From NCBI RefSeq assembly GCF_001629735.1, contig NZ_CP015224.1:2480001-2544000 (forward strand): DNA of 64,000 nt. The letters run 5' to 3'. Under the pieces are notes generated by a model. It was not told the origin of the DNA. It saw only the letters and a program-made list of their open reading frames with translations, and searched no databases. The position numbers and the translations under genes were made by a program. Positions 9,144-19,558 of this stretch are shown in pieces. Position 1 is the first letter of the stretch. The number at the start of each line of letters is the position of its first letter. Source of the stretch: Lysinibacillus sphaericus (GTDB lineage Bacteria; Bacillota; Bacilli; Bacillales_A; Planococcaceae).

Positions 9144-9542
9144 TTAATGTACTTGGTGAGTCCCTAGCAGAGCACCCATATTGTCCAAAATAATTCTTGC
9201 ATCATTGTTTAATAAAGGTATAACATCAGGACGTTGTACTAATTCAAAAGAATTTTTTAATGTTCTTTTTAACATTGAAATATCAAAATTCGAGCAATAC
9301 TCATTTATTCTATTGATGATTAACATATCTGCCCGTGATAGTTTTGTACACTCCTGTTGAGTTTGCCTATTTGCTAATACATGTTTAATAAGCACACGCG
9401 CACTGGTATTTAATAAACGATAATTTTTCGCTTCTGATAATTTTACTAGATTTGTTTCAATTAATACCCTTGCACTAACAAAATCTAAGTCATCACATGC
9501 TTTATTGACTTTCGTAATATAGGTTGTCATATTACCTGTCAT
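9144..9542 (-). CDS. Conserved-looking protein of unknown function
   Basis: A 132-residue soluble protein, mainly helical with a regular spacing of leucines and isoleucines, and no motif that I recognise. The start at 9542 (M-T-G-N-M-T-T-Y) is chosen because GGAG lies 8 bases upstream; the ATG at 9560 sits directly against a GAGG. It has its own terminator and stands between valS and folC, a place where B. subtilis has no such gene. Coding is supported by frame length, the ribosome binding site and the terminator. Confidence 0.7.
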   Translation of the reverse strand: MTGNMTTYITKVNKACDDLDFVSARVLIETNLVKLSEAKNYRLLNTSARVLIKHVLANRQTQQECTKLSRADMLIINRINEYCSNFDISMLKRTLKNSFELVQRPDVIPLLNNDARIILDNMGALLGTHQVH

Positions 9543-9749
9543 TTTCACATCTCCATTCATACCTCAAACCCGCAAAAAAACGTTCAATTGCCATAGCTAT
9601 TTCATTACAGATCATTTTTCTCGATTACACAACATCATATTAGGTTTTGTTTCCTACTACATTAATAAACATCCTCACCTATTAGACTAATTATTCTAAA
9701 TAGTACTATATATTTTTACCCATTTCAACGCATAACTTTTGCTCCATAT

Positions 9750-9786
9750 AAAAAAAGCAATGGATGACTTTATTGTCATCCATTGC
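9750..9786 (-). terminator. Intrinsic terminator after valS
   Basis: Perfect 12-base arms GCAATGGATGAC / GTCATCCATTGC are followed on the minus strand by seven T residues, 8 bases beyond the valS stop. Confidence 0.9.
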
Positions 9787-9793
9787 TCAACTA

Positions 9794-12439
9794 TTACATA
9801 TTTTTTAGTTCTTCTAAACGTTTTAATACAACCGCGTGCTTACTTTCATAATCTGCTAATTTTTCACGTTCAACATTTACTAATGCCTCAGGTGCTTTCG
9901 ATACGAACTTTTCATTTGATAGCTTACCTGTCACTAACTTTACTTCTTTCGCCCATTTCTCTAACTCTTTTTCAAGACGAGCGATTTCTTCCTCTAAATT
10001 AATTAGCCCAACAAGTGGTAGGAAAACTTGGGCACCTGTAATAACTGCTGTCATCGATTGACCTGGTGCCTCTAAACCTTCACCAATTGTTAACGTATCT
10101 GGATTACAGAATTTCTCTAAATAAGCTTTATTCGCTTCAAGTACTGCCACTGTTGCAGCATCTTTCGCAGAGATAAACAACGGCACTTTTTTGCTCATTG
10201 GCGTGTTTACTTCCGCACGAATATTACGAACTGAACGTATAATATCCATTAGGAGCTTCATATTATCTGATTCGTCAGCAAAATGAAGATCCGTGCGTAC
10301 TGTTGGCCATGCAGCTACTGTAATTGATTCTCCATCATGTGGTAAGTGTTGCCAAATTTCTTCTGTAATGAATGGCATAAATGGATGTAATAGACGCATC
10401 GTTTGATCGAGTACGTACGCTAAAATAGAACGAGTTGTCTTTTTAGCAGCTTCATCCTCACCATAAAGTGGTAACTTCGCCATTTCAATATACCAAGAAC
10501 AGAAATCATCCCAAATGAAATTGTAAAGCTCACGACCAACTTCACCAAACTCATAGCGCTCTGCCAGAGATGTTACACGTTCAATTGTTTCATTTAAGCG
10601 TGTTAAAATCCATTTGTCAGCAACTGATTTTTCACCTGTTAAATCAATTTCATCATATGTCATTCCATCCATATTCATAAGTGCAAAACGGGATGCATTC
10701 CAAATCTTATTCGAAAAATTCCATACAGCCTCTACTTTCTCAGTAGTATAGCGTAAGTCTTGACCAGGTGATGAACCTGTTGCTAAGAAGTAGCGTAATG
10801 AGTCTGCACCATACTGCTCAATAACATCCATTGGATCTACACCATTGCCAAGTGACTTACTCATTTTTCGCCCTTCACCATCACGTACTAATCCGTGAAT
10901 TAATACATCCTTGAATGGGCGTTGTTCTGTAAATTCAAGACCTTGGAAAATCATTCGAGATACCCAGAAGAAAATAATATCATAGCCTGTTACGAGTGTA
11001 TTTGTTGGGTAATAACGTTTATATTCTTCATTTGCCTCGTCTGGCCAGCCCATTGTAGAAAACGGCCATAGTGCTGAAGAGAACCATGTATCTAGTACAT
11101 CTTCATCCTGTGTCCAATTTTCTGCATCAACCGGTGCTTCTTTTCCTACGTAAATTTCACCTGTTTCATTATGGTACCAAGCTGGGATTTGATGGCCCCA
11201 CCATAATTGACGAGAAATACACCAATCACGAATATTTTCCATCCAGCGAGAATAAGTGTTTTCAAAACGAGCTGGAACAAAGTTTACTTTACCTTCTTGG
11301 TCTTTTTGAAGCTCTAATGAAGAGTCTGCAAGTGGTTGCATTTTAACGAACCATTGTGCTGAAAGATATGGCTCTACAACAGCACCAGAGCGTTCAGAAT
11401 GCCCTACTGAATGCATATGTTCTTCGATGCGTATTAACACGCCTGCTTCTTGTAAATCAGCAACAATTTGTTTACGGCATTCAAAACGGTCCATACCGTT
11501 GTATTTGCCAGCAAGTTCGTTCATTGTGCCATCTTCATTCATCACAAGGATACGTTCAAGGTTGTGACGATTACCAACTTCAAAGTCATTTGGATCATGT
11601 GCAGGTGTCATTTTTACAACCCCTGTTCCAAATTCCATATCAACATAGTCATCAGCTACAATCGGAATTTCGCGACCTACAATCGGTAAGATAACTGTTT
11701 TACCAATTAAATGCTGATAACGTTCATCTTTCGGGTGAACAGCTACTCCAGAGTCGCCAAGCATTGTCTCAGGACGTGTTGTCGCAACCTCTACATATCC
11801 TGAGCCATCAGCCAAAGGATATTTCATATGATAGAAGGCACCCTGCACATCCTGGTAAATAACCTCAATATCAGACAATGCCGTTTTAGCAGCCGGATCC
11901 CAGTTAATAATGCGTTCACCACGATAGATTAAGCCTTTTTCATATAATTGAACAAATACTGTGTTAACTGCCTCTGAAAGACCTTTATCAAGTGTGAAAC
12001 GCTCACGTGTGTAGTCTAATCCAAGGCCAAGCTTTGCCCATTGATCACGAATATGTCCAGCATATTCTTCTTTCCATTCCCATGTCTTCTCGAGGAATTT
12101 TTCACGTCCTAAATCATAACGTGTAATATTATCCTCACGTAGCTTTGCTTCTACTTTTGCCTGTGTAGCAATACCGGCATGGTCCATACCTGGTAACCAA
12201 AGTGCATCATATCCTTGCATACGCTTCATACGAATGAGGATGTCTTGTAAAGTCGTATCCCATGCATGACCAAGGTGTAATTTACCTGTTACGTTCGGTG
12301 GTGGAATAACAATTGAATAAGGTTTTTTCCCGCTTTCTGGCTGCGCCTCAAAAAATTTCCCTTGTAGCCACCATTCATAGCGACCGGCTTCAATGGACTG
12401 TGGGTCATATTTAGTTGGCATTGAAATGTTTTCTGTCAT
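9794..12439 (-). CDS. valS: Valyl-tRNA synthetase
   Basis: The 881-residue class I synthetase charges tRNA-Val. The HIGH-type motif is in [14 protein letters not shown] near residue 50, the KMSKS motif is in [11 protein letters not shown] in the second half, an editing (CP1) domain lies between them, and the C-terminal end forms the coiled-coil arm typical of ValRS ([20 protein letters not shown]). Length and domain order are normal for Bacillales. Expression is controlled by the T-box leader immediately upstream. Confidence 0.98.
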   Translation of the reverse strand: MTENISMPTKYDPQSIEAGRYEWWLQGKFFEAQPESGKKPYSIVIPPPNVTGKLHLGHAWDTTLQDILIRMKRMQGYDALWLPGMDHAGIATQAKVEAKLREDNITRYDLGREKFLEKTWEWKEEYAGHIRDQWAKLGLGLDYTRERFTLDKGLSEAVNTVFVQLYEKGLIYRGERIINWDPAAKTALSDIEVIYQDVQGAFYHMKYPLADGSGYVEVATTRPETMLGDSGVAVHPKDERYQHLIGKTVILPIVGREIPIVADDYVDMEFGTGVVKMTPAHDPNDFEVGNRHNLERILVMNEDGTMNELAGKYNGMDRFECRKQIVADLQEAGVLIRIEEHMHSVGHSERSGAVVEPYLSAQWFVKMQPLADSSLELQKDQEGKVNFVPARFENTYSRWMENIRDWCISRQLWWGHQIPAWYHNETGEIYVGKEAPVDAENWTQDEDVLDTWFSSALWPFSTMGWPDEANEEYKRYYPTNTLVTGYDIIFFWVSRMIFQGLEFTEQRPFKDVLIHGLVRDGEGRKMSKSLGNGVDPMDVIEQYGADSLRYFLATGSSPGQDLRYTTEKVEAVWNFSNKIWNASRFALMNMDGMTYDEIDLTGEKSVADKWILTRLNETIERVTSLAERYEFGEVGRELYNFIWDDFCSWYIEMAKLPLYGEDEAAKKTTRSILAYVLDQTMRLLHPFMPFITEEIWQHLPHDGESITVAAWPTVRTDLHFADESDNMKLLMDIIRSVRNIRAEVNTPMSKKVPLFISAKDAATVAVLEANKAYLEKFCNPDTLTIGEGLEAPGQSMTAVITGAQVFLPLVGLINLEEEIARLEKELEKWAKEVKLVTGKLSNEKFVSKAPEALVNVEREKLADYESKHAVVLKRLEELKNM

Positions 12440-12496
12440 ATTGACTCCTCCTAATGTTTGAAGACTATTGATAAAGCAATCACTTTACCAAATAAA

Positions 12497-12745
12497 AAAA
12501 CTCCTCTCGTCTAAAAGGACGAAGGAGTTTTAGTTCGCGGTACCACCTTTAATTCCAGCAGCGGTTAAGAAAATGATCATCGAATACATTTCTCAGCCTT
12601 ATCTACTGGCTCTTAATTCGGTAACGGTGTTTAACCGGCTTTAACTACTGTTAGTTCACTAAAGCTGCTCAAGGGCTACCTTCAATTAAGTACAAATAGA
12701 AACTTCTCAGCTACCGTTTCCTCTCTGAAAATGTAAGCATAATTT
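12497..12745 (-). promoter_or_regulatory. T-box riboswitch leader of valS
   Basis: On the minus strand the leader contains the T-box core AAAGGTGGTACCGCGAAC (12550-12533), which binds the uncharged tRNA acceptor end. It is followed by a terminator hairpin with arms ACTCCTTCGTC / GACGAGAGGAGT and a run of seven T residues ending near 12497. An upstream stem I region begins near 12745. A GTA triplet at 12693-12691 could be the valine specifier, but I did not fold stem I to prove it. Uncharged tRNA-Val should favour antitermination and raise valS expression. Confidence 0.93.
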
Positions 12746-12871
12746 ACTCTTCCCTATCATAGCATCTGTATTTAATTTTCCTTATTGTACCGCAAAAACG
12801 TGTAATTTTTCAAGTGATTTAGTCATCTTTTAATAAGAGTAAAGTAAATAGAAAAGGAAGTGAATTTTCAA

Positions 12872-13066
12872 ATGCGTCGACGCAAGTATAACCCCTGGCT
12901 TTTACCACCTTGGATAAGGCAAGTTCGTTTTTACTGTAGAACGATTATCGTGCCGATTTGTTGTTTTCAGTTTATTCGTGTCATTATTGTTCCAACATCC
13001 GGTGATTTAATTTTCTTATTACTCTTGCTACTTCTCAGCTATTTACTTTTGAAAGACATCATTTGA
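12872..13066 (+). CDS. Small membrane protein of unknown function
   Basis: A 64-residue protein with a basic, tryptophan- and proline-containing N-terminus (MRRRKYNPWLLPPWIRQ) and one or two hydrophobic segments, the second nearly all leucine. AAGGAAG lies 9 to 10 bases before the ATG at 12872. The gene runs opposite to its neighbours, and its last 24 bases overlap the 3' end of the spoVID-like gene. It resembles short conserved membrane proteins of Bacillaceae, but I do not recognise the family. Confidence 0.6.
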   Translation: MRRRKYNPWLLPPWIRQVRFYCRTIIVPICCFQFIRVIIVPTSGDLIFLLLLLLLSYLLLKDII

Positions 13067-13723
13067 TACACGAACTTTAAGCGGTGTATATTCTTCTGTT
13101 AGATCCCAAATCATAGAAGGCACTTCATGCCAAGAGCTGGACTCACGTACAACAATATGACTTGAGGATTCTCTCAAAATTGTTTTTTGGTCAACTGTTG
13201 TAGTCTTCTCTTGGTGTGAAGCCGCTACTACTGCGGTAGTTTGTTTTTTCACTTGCGTGCTTTCTTCCAGCACAGCAAGTGTCTCTTCATGTTCAAAGGC
13301 ACTGGCAGTAAAGGGCTGATTTTCGATCACATGGTCATTTTCAACAACTGGCTCATATTCGTTAAAAACGCTTGTGACTGTCCACTCGAGCTGACATTTC
13401 TGATTCGTCAAGCTCGGTCGAATATCTTTGACCATTATATCCTTCAGGTCTGATTCTTTTGGTAAATCGACATGTAATGGCACGGCATACTCAAAATAAC
13501 CTGTATCTCCTTGGACATCTAGGGCATCAATTGAAATTAAATCCTCATCGCCTGTAAAAGCTTGCATATTTTGAAAATCGAAGCGTACATGTGCGGTGAT
13601 ATGATATATGCCTATTAGTCGAAGTGAATCCTCTAACTGCATTGCTTGCCACTGTGGCTTAATTTGCACTGCCGCTATTTCTGTTGGGCAACCGTACCCA
13701 GGAAAACAAAATGTTTCGCTCAT
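13043..13723 (-). CDS. SpoVID-like spore coat morphogenetic protein (short form without LysM)
   Basis: The 226-residue protein aligns by eye with the N-terminal domain of SpoVID (pattern S-E-T-x-C-F then L-R-L-I-G-I-Y-H-I-T and I/V-P-L-H-V-D-L-P-K), followed by a Ser/Thr/Glu-rich low-complexity tail. B. subtilis SpoVID is about 575 residues and ends in a LysM domain; none is present here. Position between hemL and valS matches spoVID, and a sigma-E-like promoter lies in front. In B. subtilis SpoVID links SafA and SpoIVA for coat encasement. The start is uncertain: the strong AGGGAGGG site is about 20 bases from the ATG at 13723. Confidence 0.65.
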   Translation of the reverse strand: MSETFCFPGYGCPTEIAAVQIKPQWQAMQLEDSLRLIGIYHITAHVRFDFQNMQAFTGDEDLISIDALDVQGDTGYFEYAVPLHVDLPKESDLKDIMVKDIRPSLTNQKCQLEWTVTSVFNEYEPVVENDHVIENQPFTASAFEHEETLAVLEESTQVKKQTTAVVAASHQEKTTTVDQKTILRESSSHIVVRESSSWHEVPSMIWDLTEEYTPLKVRVSNDVFQK

Positions 13724-13762
13724 GTTCCATGTTTTGTGTTCGATAATAATCCCTCCCTTTGC

Positions 13763-13791
13763 ATCATATGTCTTATAAGGGGATAGTATGC
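13763..13791 (-). promoter_or_regulatory. Candidate sigma-E promoter for the spoVID-like gene
   Basis: On the minus strand GCATACT (13791-13785) is followed after 14 bases by CATATGAT (13770-13763), close to the sigma-E pattern of an ATA-containing -35 and CATAnnnT -10. It lies about 40 bases before the coding start, and spoVID of B. subtilis is known to be sigma-E dependent. Confidence 0.55.
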
Positions 13792-13840
13792 TAGAAAGCT
13801 TCCTATTGAACAGTATAAAAAAGAGGCAATTAGTATAAAT

Positions 13841-13878
13841 ATGGCATGCTAGAACATTACTTCTAGCATGCCATTTTT
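13841..13878. terminator. Bidirectional hairpin terminator after the SRPBCC gene
   Basis: Perfect 14-base arms ATGGCATGCTAGAA / TTCTAGCATGCCAT with a six-base loop lie 24 bases beyond the SRPBCC stop. T residues follow on both strands, more strongly on the plus strand. The stem core GGCATGCTAGA is repeated in the hairpin after hemL. Confidence 0.75.
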
Positions 13879-13897
13879 ATGAATGTACTAACATCCG

Positions 13898-14344
13898 TTA
13901 AACATGTACTAATTTAATTTTATTCGCTACACGATCTGTTAATATTTGTGTTGCCTTTGGTACAATCGGCTTGAAAATCGGGTTTAAAACAGGGCCAGCT
14001 AACCCACCAGCAATCACTTCTAAGAAGCCTGTCATTTTTGTATTTTCAGCATCGATGCTTTCTGCAAGGAAATAGCCATTTCCTGTAAAATTATCAGAAA
14101 GACCTTTTAGTTCAAATGTTACTTTAGATGGGGCTACCCACTCCAAAATAATAATTTCTACTTCTACTGTTTTTTTCAGAACTCCAACATTTCCTTTAAA
14201 AGTCCATGTTGAATGTTTGTCATCAATCATTTCATGTGCGTTATAACCTGGGACAAGCTTTGCCCATTTCTCCATATCACTGACGAAATCCCATACATGT
14301 TCAATTCCTACGGGTACTTCGACTGTATGTGTGCCTGTTGCCAT
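13898..14344 (-). CDS. SRPBCC/CoxG-family protein
   Basis: The 148-residue protein has the START-like SRPBCC pattern: an N-terminal strand TGTHTVEVPVGIEHVWDFVSD, then repeated strands ending in a long C-terminal helix. CoxG and related members bind hydrophobic ligands or help assemble carbon monoxide dehydrogenase, but no CO dehydrogenase genes are in the window, so the ligand is unknown. It has its own terminator on each side and looks monocistronic. Confidence 0.8.
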   Translation of the reverse strand: MATGTHTVEVPVGIEHVWDFVSDMEKWAKLVPGYNAHEMIDDKHSTWTFKGNVGVLKKTVEVEIIILEWVAPSKVTFELKGLSDNFTGNGYFLAESIDAENTKMTGFLEVIAGGLAGPVLNPIFKPIVPKATQILTDRVANKIKLVHV

Positions 14345-14542
14345 ATTAATTCACTACTTTCTTTTATGAATAGCTATATTATAAACGATATCGTCCACAT
14401 TTTGGCTATGCTGAAAGATATAATTTTGACAAAAGCAGGTCCTTCATCCAGTATAGATGATTGTCCCTGGTAGTTAATATATGCTATATTTTCTCTTTTG
14501 TTCTTTTATTGCTCAAGTACTACAATGACTTCTAACTTATAT

Positions 14543-14576
14543 AAAAAGGGCATGCTAGATTTTTTCTAGCATGCCC
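14543..14576 (-). terminator. Terminator of the hem operon after hemL
   Basis: Perfect 12-base arms GGGCATGCTAGA / TCTAGCATGCCC with a minus-strand T-run lie 10 bases after the hemL stop. The stem shares its 11-base core with the hairpin at 13841. Confidence 0.85.
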
Positions 14577-14585
14577 TATAAAACT

Positions 14586-15878
14586 TTACTTAGCCAATTG
14601 AGCAAACACTTTATGGAATGCAGCTACTGTTTTAGCAATATGTTCTTCCGTATGAGCTGTCGAAATAAATAACCCTTCAAACTGAGATGGTGGTAGGAAA
14701 ATTCCTTCCTCAGCCATCAATCGGAAGTATTCAGCAAATAAAGCTAAATCCGATGATTTTGCAGTTGCAAAATCAATTACCTCTTCATTCGTAAAGAAGA
14801 AGCCAATCATTGAACCCGCACGATTAACAGTGTGAGGAATATTGTATTTCGTCGCCGCTTCGCGGAAACCAGCCTCTAACTGATCGCCTAGTTGTTTAAA
14901 GTGTTCATAAGTACTGCGATCTAAACGTGATAACGTTTCATAGCCTGCTGTCATAGCTAATGGATTTCCTGAAAGTGTACCTGCTTGATAAATTGGACCA
15001 GCTGGTGCTACTTGCTCCATAATTTTTTTTGTACCGGCAAAGGCTCCTACAGGAAGGCCGCCGCCAATTACTTTCCCTAACGTCGTTATATCAGGTGTAA
15101 CTCCAAAATAACCTTGTGCACAACCATAATCGACACGGAAGCCCGTCATAACCTCATCAAAGATTAATAACGAACCATGTGTAGATGTTAATTCGCGTAA
15201 ACCTTCTAAGAAACCTGATTGTGGTGGTACAACACCCATATTCCCTGCAACTGGCTCTACAATAACTGCTGCTAACTCGGCACCAAATTTTTCAAAAACA
15301 GCTTTAGCGCCTTCTAAATCATTATAGGCTACCGTTAACGTATTACGAGCAACATCTGCTGGTACTCCAGGGCTATCAGGAAGACCTAATGTGGCAACTC
15401 CAGATCCTGCTTTAATTAATAATGAGTCACCATGACCATGATACGATCCTTCAAATTTTAAAATCTTATCACGACCTGTAACACCACGTGCTACACGTAA
15501 TGCAGACATCGTAGCTTCTGTCCCTGAAGAAACAAAGCGAATCATTTCCATGCCTGGTAATCGATCTAATACTAATTGAGCTAATCGATTTTCTGTATAG
15601 GTTGGTGCACCAAAGGAAGAGCCTTTTGCCGCAGTTTCAGCAATTGCTTTGACAACCTCTGGATGAGTGTGTCCTAAAATGAGTGGTCCCCAAGATAATA
15701 CATAATCGATATATTCATTACCATCAATATCTTTAATAATAGCCCCATGGCCAGATTCCATAAAAATAGGGTCCATATTTACTGATTTGAATGCACGTAC
15801 AGGGCTGTTAACACCTCCTGGCATTAACTGAACAGCTTCAGCATAGGCTTGTTTTGATTTTTCGTAAGAGCGTGTCAT
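14586..15878 (-). CDS. hemL: Glutamate-1-semialdehyde 2,1-aminomutase
   Basis: The 430-residue PLP enzyme converts glutamate-1-semialdehyde to 5-aminolevulinate, the second step of the C5 haem pathway. The N-terminal [15 protein letters not shown] segment is typical of HemL, and the PLP-binding lysine lies in [16 protein letters not shown]. It starts one base after the hemB stop with its ribosome binding site inside the hemB 3' end, so it is translationally linked to hemB. It is the last gene of the hem run. Confidence 0.97.
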   Translation of the reverse strand: MTRSYEKSKQAYAEAVQLMPGGVNSPVRAFKSVNMDPIFMESGHGAIIKDIDGNEYIDYVLSWGPLILGHTHPEVVKAIAETAAKGSSFGAPTYTENRLAQLVLDRLPGMEMIRFVSSGTEATMSALRVARGVTGRDKILKFEGSYHGHGDSLLIKAGSGVATLGLPDSPGVPADVARNTLTVAYNDLEGAKAVFEKFGAELAAVIVEPVAGNMGVVPPQSGFLEGLRELTSTHGSLLIFDEVMTGFRVDYGCAQGYFGVTPDITTLGKVIGGGLPVGAFAGTKKIMEQVAPAGPIYQAGTLSGNPLAMTAGYETLSRLDRSTYEHFKQLGDQLEAGFREAATKYNIPHTVNRAGSMIGFFFTNEEVIDFATAKSSDLALFAEYFRLMAEEGIFLPPSQFEGLFISTAHTEEHIAKTVAAFHKVFAQLAK

Positions 15879-16859
15879 TTATTTCTCCTCCAACCAACGT
15901 GCAACATCTTTTGCATGATACGTAATAATTAAATCAGAGCCTGCACGTTTCATACCTAATAATGTTTCAAGCACAACTTTTTTCTCTTCAATCCAACCAT
16001 TAATAGCAGCTGCTTTAATCATCGCATACTCACCTGAAACATTATACGCTACTAGTGGTAATGGATAATTATTTTTCATATCTCGGATAATATCTAAATA
16101 ACTTAGGGCAGGCTTAACAATTAAGAAATCCGCCCCCTCTTCAATATCAGATTCTGCCTCACGGAATGCCTCTAATCGATTTGATGGGTCCATTTGATAT
16201 GATTTACGATCACCAAATTGTGGTGCACCATCCGCCGCGTCACGGAATGGGCCATAGTAACTTGACGCATATTTCACCGCGTATGACATGATTGGAATAT
16301 GTTCAAAGCCGGCTTCATCAAGCCCAGCACGAATCGCCGCAACAAAACCATCCATCATATTAGACGGAGCAATTATATCTGCGCCTGCCTTTACTTGTGA
16401 TACTGCAGTGCGAGCTAAAACATCTAATGAAGGGTCATTTAAAATTTGATCGCCTTCAATTAGGCCGCAATGACCGTGATCCGTAAACTCACATAAGCAT
16501 GTATCCGCAATGACCAAAAGCTCAGGGTGACGCGTTTTAATTAAGCGAGTCGCTTCTTGGACAATACCATGATCATGGAATGCACCAGTTCCAACAGCAT
16601 CTTTTTCAGCTGGTAAACCAAATAAAATGACAGCTGGGATTCCTAATGCAACAACCTCATCAATTTCTGCTTCTAGTTTATCTAATGAAAATTGAAAAAC
16701 ACCAGGCATAGACTGTACTTCATTTTTAATATTTTCGCCCTCTATTACAAAAATAGGATAAATCAGGTCCTCTTTATGTAAGTATGTTTCTTTTACCATT
16801 GATCGCATCGTTGCATTGGCACGCAAACGACGATGTCTTTGAAATTGTAGTTTTGTCAT
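15879..16859 (-). CDS. hemB: Delta-aminolevulinic acid dehydratase (porphobilinogen synthase)
   Basis: The 326-residue protein condenses two 5-aminolevulinate molecules to porphobilinogen. The metal-binding cysteine/histidine stretch ([14 protein letters not shown]) and the two active-site lysine regions ([16 protein letters not shown] and [13 protein letters not shown]) are all present. It overlaps hemD by 4 bases and abuts hemL, fitting one polycistronic message. Confidence 0.97.
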   Translation of the reverse strand: MTKLQFQRHRRLRANATMRSMVKETYLHKEDLIYPIFVIEGENIKNEVQSMPGVFQFSLDKLEAEIDEVVALGIPAVILFGLPAEKDAVGTGAFHDHGIVQEATRLIKTRHPELLVIADTCLCEFTDHGHCGLIEGDQILNDPSLDVLARTAVSQVKAGADIIAPSNMMDGFVAAIRAGLDEAGFEHIPIMSYAVKYASSYYGPFRDAADGAPQFGDRKSYQMDPSNRLEAFREAESDIEEGADFLIVKPALSYLDIIRDMKNNYPLPLVAYNVSGEYAMIKAAAINGWIEEKKVVLETLLGMKRAGSDLIITYHAKDVARWLEEK

Positions 16860-17617
16860 GATTTGTCCCCTACTTTCATTAATTCTTCGATGACTGCTTG
16901 CATTGTATATACACTCGGCATAATATCCACAGTTGCACCGTATTGTTCAAGAGCTGCTTCCGTAATATGACCGATGGCTGCAACCCTTGTAGCCTGCCAT
17001 CCAACATGTACCGCTACACTTTTTGCATATACATCTACAGCTGAAGGACTAGCAAAAATCACTGTGACGTCCTCATTGTGCTGAATGCAATTAATAATAG
17101 CTAACGTTTGATCTTGTCGTTCTATCGTTTCATAAACTGTCCATTCTTTTAAATTAAAGGGCAGTCCATCCTTCAACGTACTTTTCGCCTTTTCTCCACG
17201 AATAAACAGACAACTTGGATGGTCACCAGCTATATTTGGAAATTCCTTGACGAAAATATCAGCACTAAATACGGAAGGCATAAAGCTCACTTGAAATCCT
17301 AGATTTTCTAACGCTGTAGTTGTTTTAGTGCCAATGGAAGCAATTTTTGCGCGAAAATTTTTGGCACTTATTTGATGCCGTCCCATTTTATTAGCAAAGG
17401 CATCAACAGCATTTTGACTCGTAAAGATAACCCAGTCAAATTGAAGCGCACTATTCATTAGTTTTGCATCATTGTTGTCCATACGTTCGCATGTTTCAAT
17501 TAATGGGGCAATAACTGCATGGCCACCTAAAGCTGCAATATCATCTACAATAGCTGTTGTTTTAGATGTACCTGTTAAAAGTACCGTTTTACCTCTTAAA
17601 GGTAAATCATTTTGCAT
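16856..17617 (-). CDS. hemD: Uroporphyrinogen-III synthase
   Basis: The 253-residue protein closes hydroxymethylbilane with inversion of ring D to give uroporphyrinogen III. HemD is poorly conserved, but the two alternating Rossmann-like domains, the [10 protein letters not shown] and [13 protein letters not shown] segments and the [15 protein letters not shown] motif near the C-terminus fit the family. It overlaps hemC by 11 bases upstream and hemB by 4 downstream. Confidence 0.93.
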   Translation of the reverse strand: MQNDLPLRGKTVLLTGTSKTTAIVDDIAALGGHAVIAPLIETCERMDNNDAKLMNSALQFDWVIFTSQNAVDAFANKMGRHQISAKNFRAKIASIGTKTTTALENLGFQVSFMPSVFSADIFVKEFPNIAGDHPSCLFIRGEKAKSTLKDGLPFNLKEWTVYETIERQDQTLAIINCIQHNEDVTVIFASPSAVDVYAKSVAVHVGWQATRVAAIGHITEAALEQYGATVDIMPSVYTMQAVIEELMKVGDKS

Positions 17618-18539
17618 CTTGCTCTGCCTTCACACGTTGAATTAAATCGAAGGCTCCTTGCTTCGTTAAAATAGTAGCCAGCTCTTCCCCTATTTTTTGT
17701 GCGTCCGAACCAACTACTGTTTCTTTATATACAACTGATGCATCAGGTGCAGCAACAAGGCCTGTTAAAGTAATTTCTTCCCCATTTGATGTGGCATAGC
17801 CAGCGATTGGTACTTGGCACCCGCCATCCATAGCCGCCAAGAATGCTCGTTCTGCATGTGCCTCTTGCCATGTTAATTGGTCTGTTAATTTAGCTAACTC
17901 GTCTAGTAGCTCGGTATCATCTTCACGGCATTCAATACCAAGAGAACCTTGTGCTACGGCTGGCAGGCAATCCTCCACTGATAAAAATTCAGTGACAACA
18001 TCTTCACTCCAACCAAGTCGTTTTAAACCGGCTGCTGCTAAAATAATCGCGTCATATTCTTCGGTCTCAAGCTTAGCTAAACGTGTATCAACGTTCCCTC
18101 TAATCCATTTAATTTCAAGGTCAGGACGTACTGTTAGTAGCTGCGCACTACGACGTAAAGAACTTGTCCCGACTACAGCTCCTGCAGGTAGTTCAGAAAA
18201 TTTAACATGTCCCTTCGAAATAAATGCGTCACGTGCATCTTCACGTGGAGGAATACAGCCAATTACTAAACCTTCCGGCAATACAGCAGGCATATCTTTC
18301 ATAGAATGGACAGCAAAATCAATCTCTTTTTCGTAAAGGGCTTGTTCAATTTCTTTAACGAACAATCCTTTTCCGCCTACCTTTGAAAGCTGTACATCTA
18401 AAATCTGATCACCTTTTGTCACAATTTCTTTTACTTCAAATTCAAATGGAGCACCAGCAGCCTTTAATTCATTAATGAACCAATTTGTTTGCGTTAGTGC
18501 TAGCTTACTTCTCCTAGAACCTACAATAATTTTTCTCAA
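17607..18539 (-). CDS. hemC: Porphobilinogen deaminase (hydroxymethylbilane synthase)
   Basis: The 310-residue enzyme joins four porphobilinogens into hydroxymethylbilane. The N-terminal [12 protein letters not shown] motif, the central [11 protein letters not shown] arginine cluster and the dipyrromethane-cofactor cysteine in [12 protein letters not shown] are intact. Length is normal. It lies 18 bases after hemX. Confidence 0.97.
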   Translation of the reverse strand: MRKIIVGSRRSKLALTQTNWFINELKAAGAPFEFEVKEIVTKGDQILDVQLSKVGGKGLFVKEIEQALYEKEIDFAVHSMKDMPAVLPEGLVIGCIPPREDARDAFISKGHVKFSELPAGAVVGTSSLRRSAQLLTVRPDLEIKWIRGNVDTRLAKLETEEYDAIILAAAGLKRLGWSEDVVTEFLSVEDCLPAVAQGSLGIECREDDTELLDELAKLTDQLTWQEAHAERAFLAAMDGGCQVPIAGYATSNGEEITLTGLVAAPDASVVYKETVVGSDAQKIGEELATILTKQGAFDLIQRVKAEQDAK

Positions 18540-18557
18540 CAGTCTCCAACCTTTCCT

Positions 18558-19385
18558 CTAATACCATAAATGGAATCGCGATAAACTACTTCCTAAGAAG
18601 AAATTCACAACAACTAATAGATAGGCATAAATATGTACCCATGCATAAGTTGTACCTGTCAGCTTGCTTTTGCGATTCACATATAAGATAAAGCAATACA
18701 AAATTAAAATAATGAAGGACCCTATGATTTTTGCATCGAAAATCGAAAGACTTTCTAATGTTAATAATGCCCATTCAAACCCTAATATTAAACTTATAAA
18801 TAGCATTGGGATCCCAATAAAGAATGATACATTCATCCAGTTGCTCGTTTGCTGTAAAGATGGCAGTCTTGTCCATAGATGCGACCACTTTTTCTTCTTC
18901 AATAAACGATATAAAACTAGATATAATATGGCAAACACAAATGTTAAAGTGAATGCTGCATATGACAAAATTGCAAATGATATATGAATAAAAAGCATTT
19001 CCGAAATTAAAGTATCTCCGACAGTCCCAGTAGGACGTTTAGGCATAAACGTAAATATACTAGCGAACAAAAATCCTAATATATTTATAATAAATACCGG
19101 CAAGTCTACTCTTGCAATACAGTGCAGGATAATGGATAACGTCACAAGTAACCAGGAATAAAAGAGGATCCCCTCAGACAAAGATAAGATCGGAAAGCGT
19201 TTTGTTTCCACAAACGTTAAAATAATAATGGCACCTTGAATCATCCATACAAATGAAACAAGCCAGAAAGCAATGCGCCTTGCTCGTACTTGCTTATAAA
19301 AATAATCAGTAAAGTAAAAAACTAGACTGATTGCATACAAGACGATCATCACCTCATAAAGCCTTGTCATGGTCAAATCCGCCAA
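18558..19385 (-). CDS. hemX: HemX/CcsA-type membrane protein
   Basis: The 275-residue protein has about eight hydrophobic segments and belongs to the cytochrome c assembly (CcsA-like) superfamily. In B. subtilis HemX lowers the amount of HemA. A TTG at 19385 with GGG 7 bases upstream is taken as the start; an ATG at 19370 is also possible. A strong terminator lies between hemA and this gene, so hemX and the genes after it may be read at a different level from hemA. Confidence 0.9.
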   Translation of the reverse strand: MADLTMTRLYEVMIVLYAISLVFYFTDYFYKQVRARRIAFWLVSFVWMIQGAIIILTFVETKRFPILSLSEGILFYSWLLVTLSIILHCIARVDLPVFIINILGFLFASIFTFMPKRPTGTVGDTLISEMLFIHISFAILSYAAFTLTFVFAILYLVLYRLLKKKKWSHLWTRLPSLQQTSNWMNVSFFIGIPMLFISLILGFEWALLTLESLSIFDAKIIGSFIILILYCFILYVNRKSKLTGTTYAWVHIYAYLLVVVNFFLGSSLSRFHLWY

Positions 19386-19430
19386 TAGACATCCCTTCTT
19401 TGTAGTGAAATTGTAATGCTGAAATAAGAA

Positions 19431-19480
19431 AACAAAAAACGTTTTCGTATCCTAAGTTTACCATACAGATACGAAAACGC
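19431..19480 (-). terminator. Strong intrinsic terminator between hemA and hemX
   Basis: Twelve-base perfect arms CGTTTTCGTATC / GATACGAAAACG with a 16-base loop are followed on the minus strand by TTTTTTG. The position, about 80 bases past the hemA stop and 45 bases before hemX, would stop most transcripts within what is one operon in B. subtilis. Confidence 0.85.
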
Positions 19481-19558
19481 CTCATGTAATATCAGTAGAG
19501 AATCCAATTGCATAAAACCACTTCGTACAGCTTCAGTGTACAAAACGCAATAGATAAT

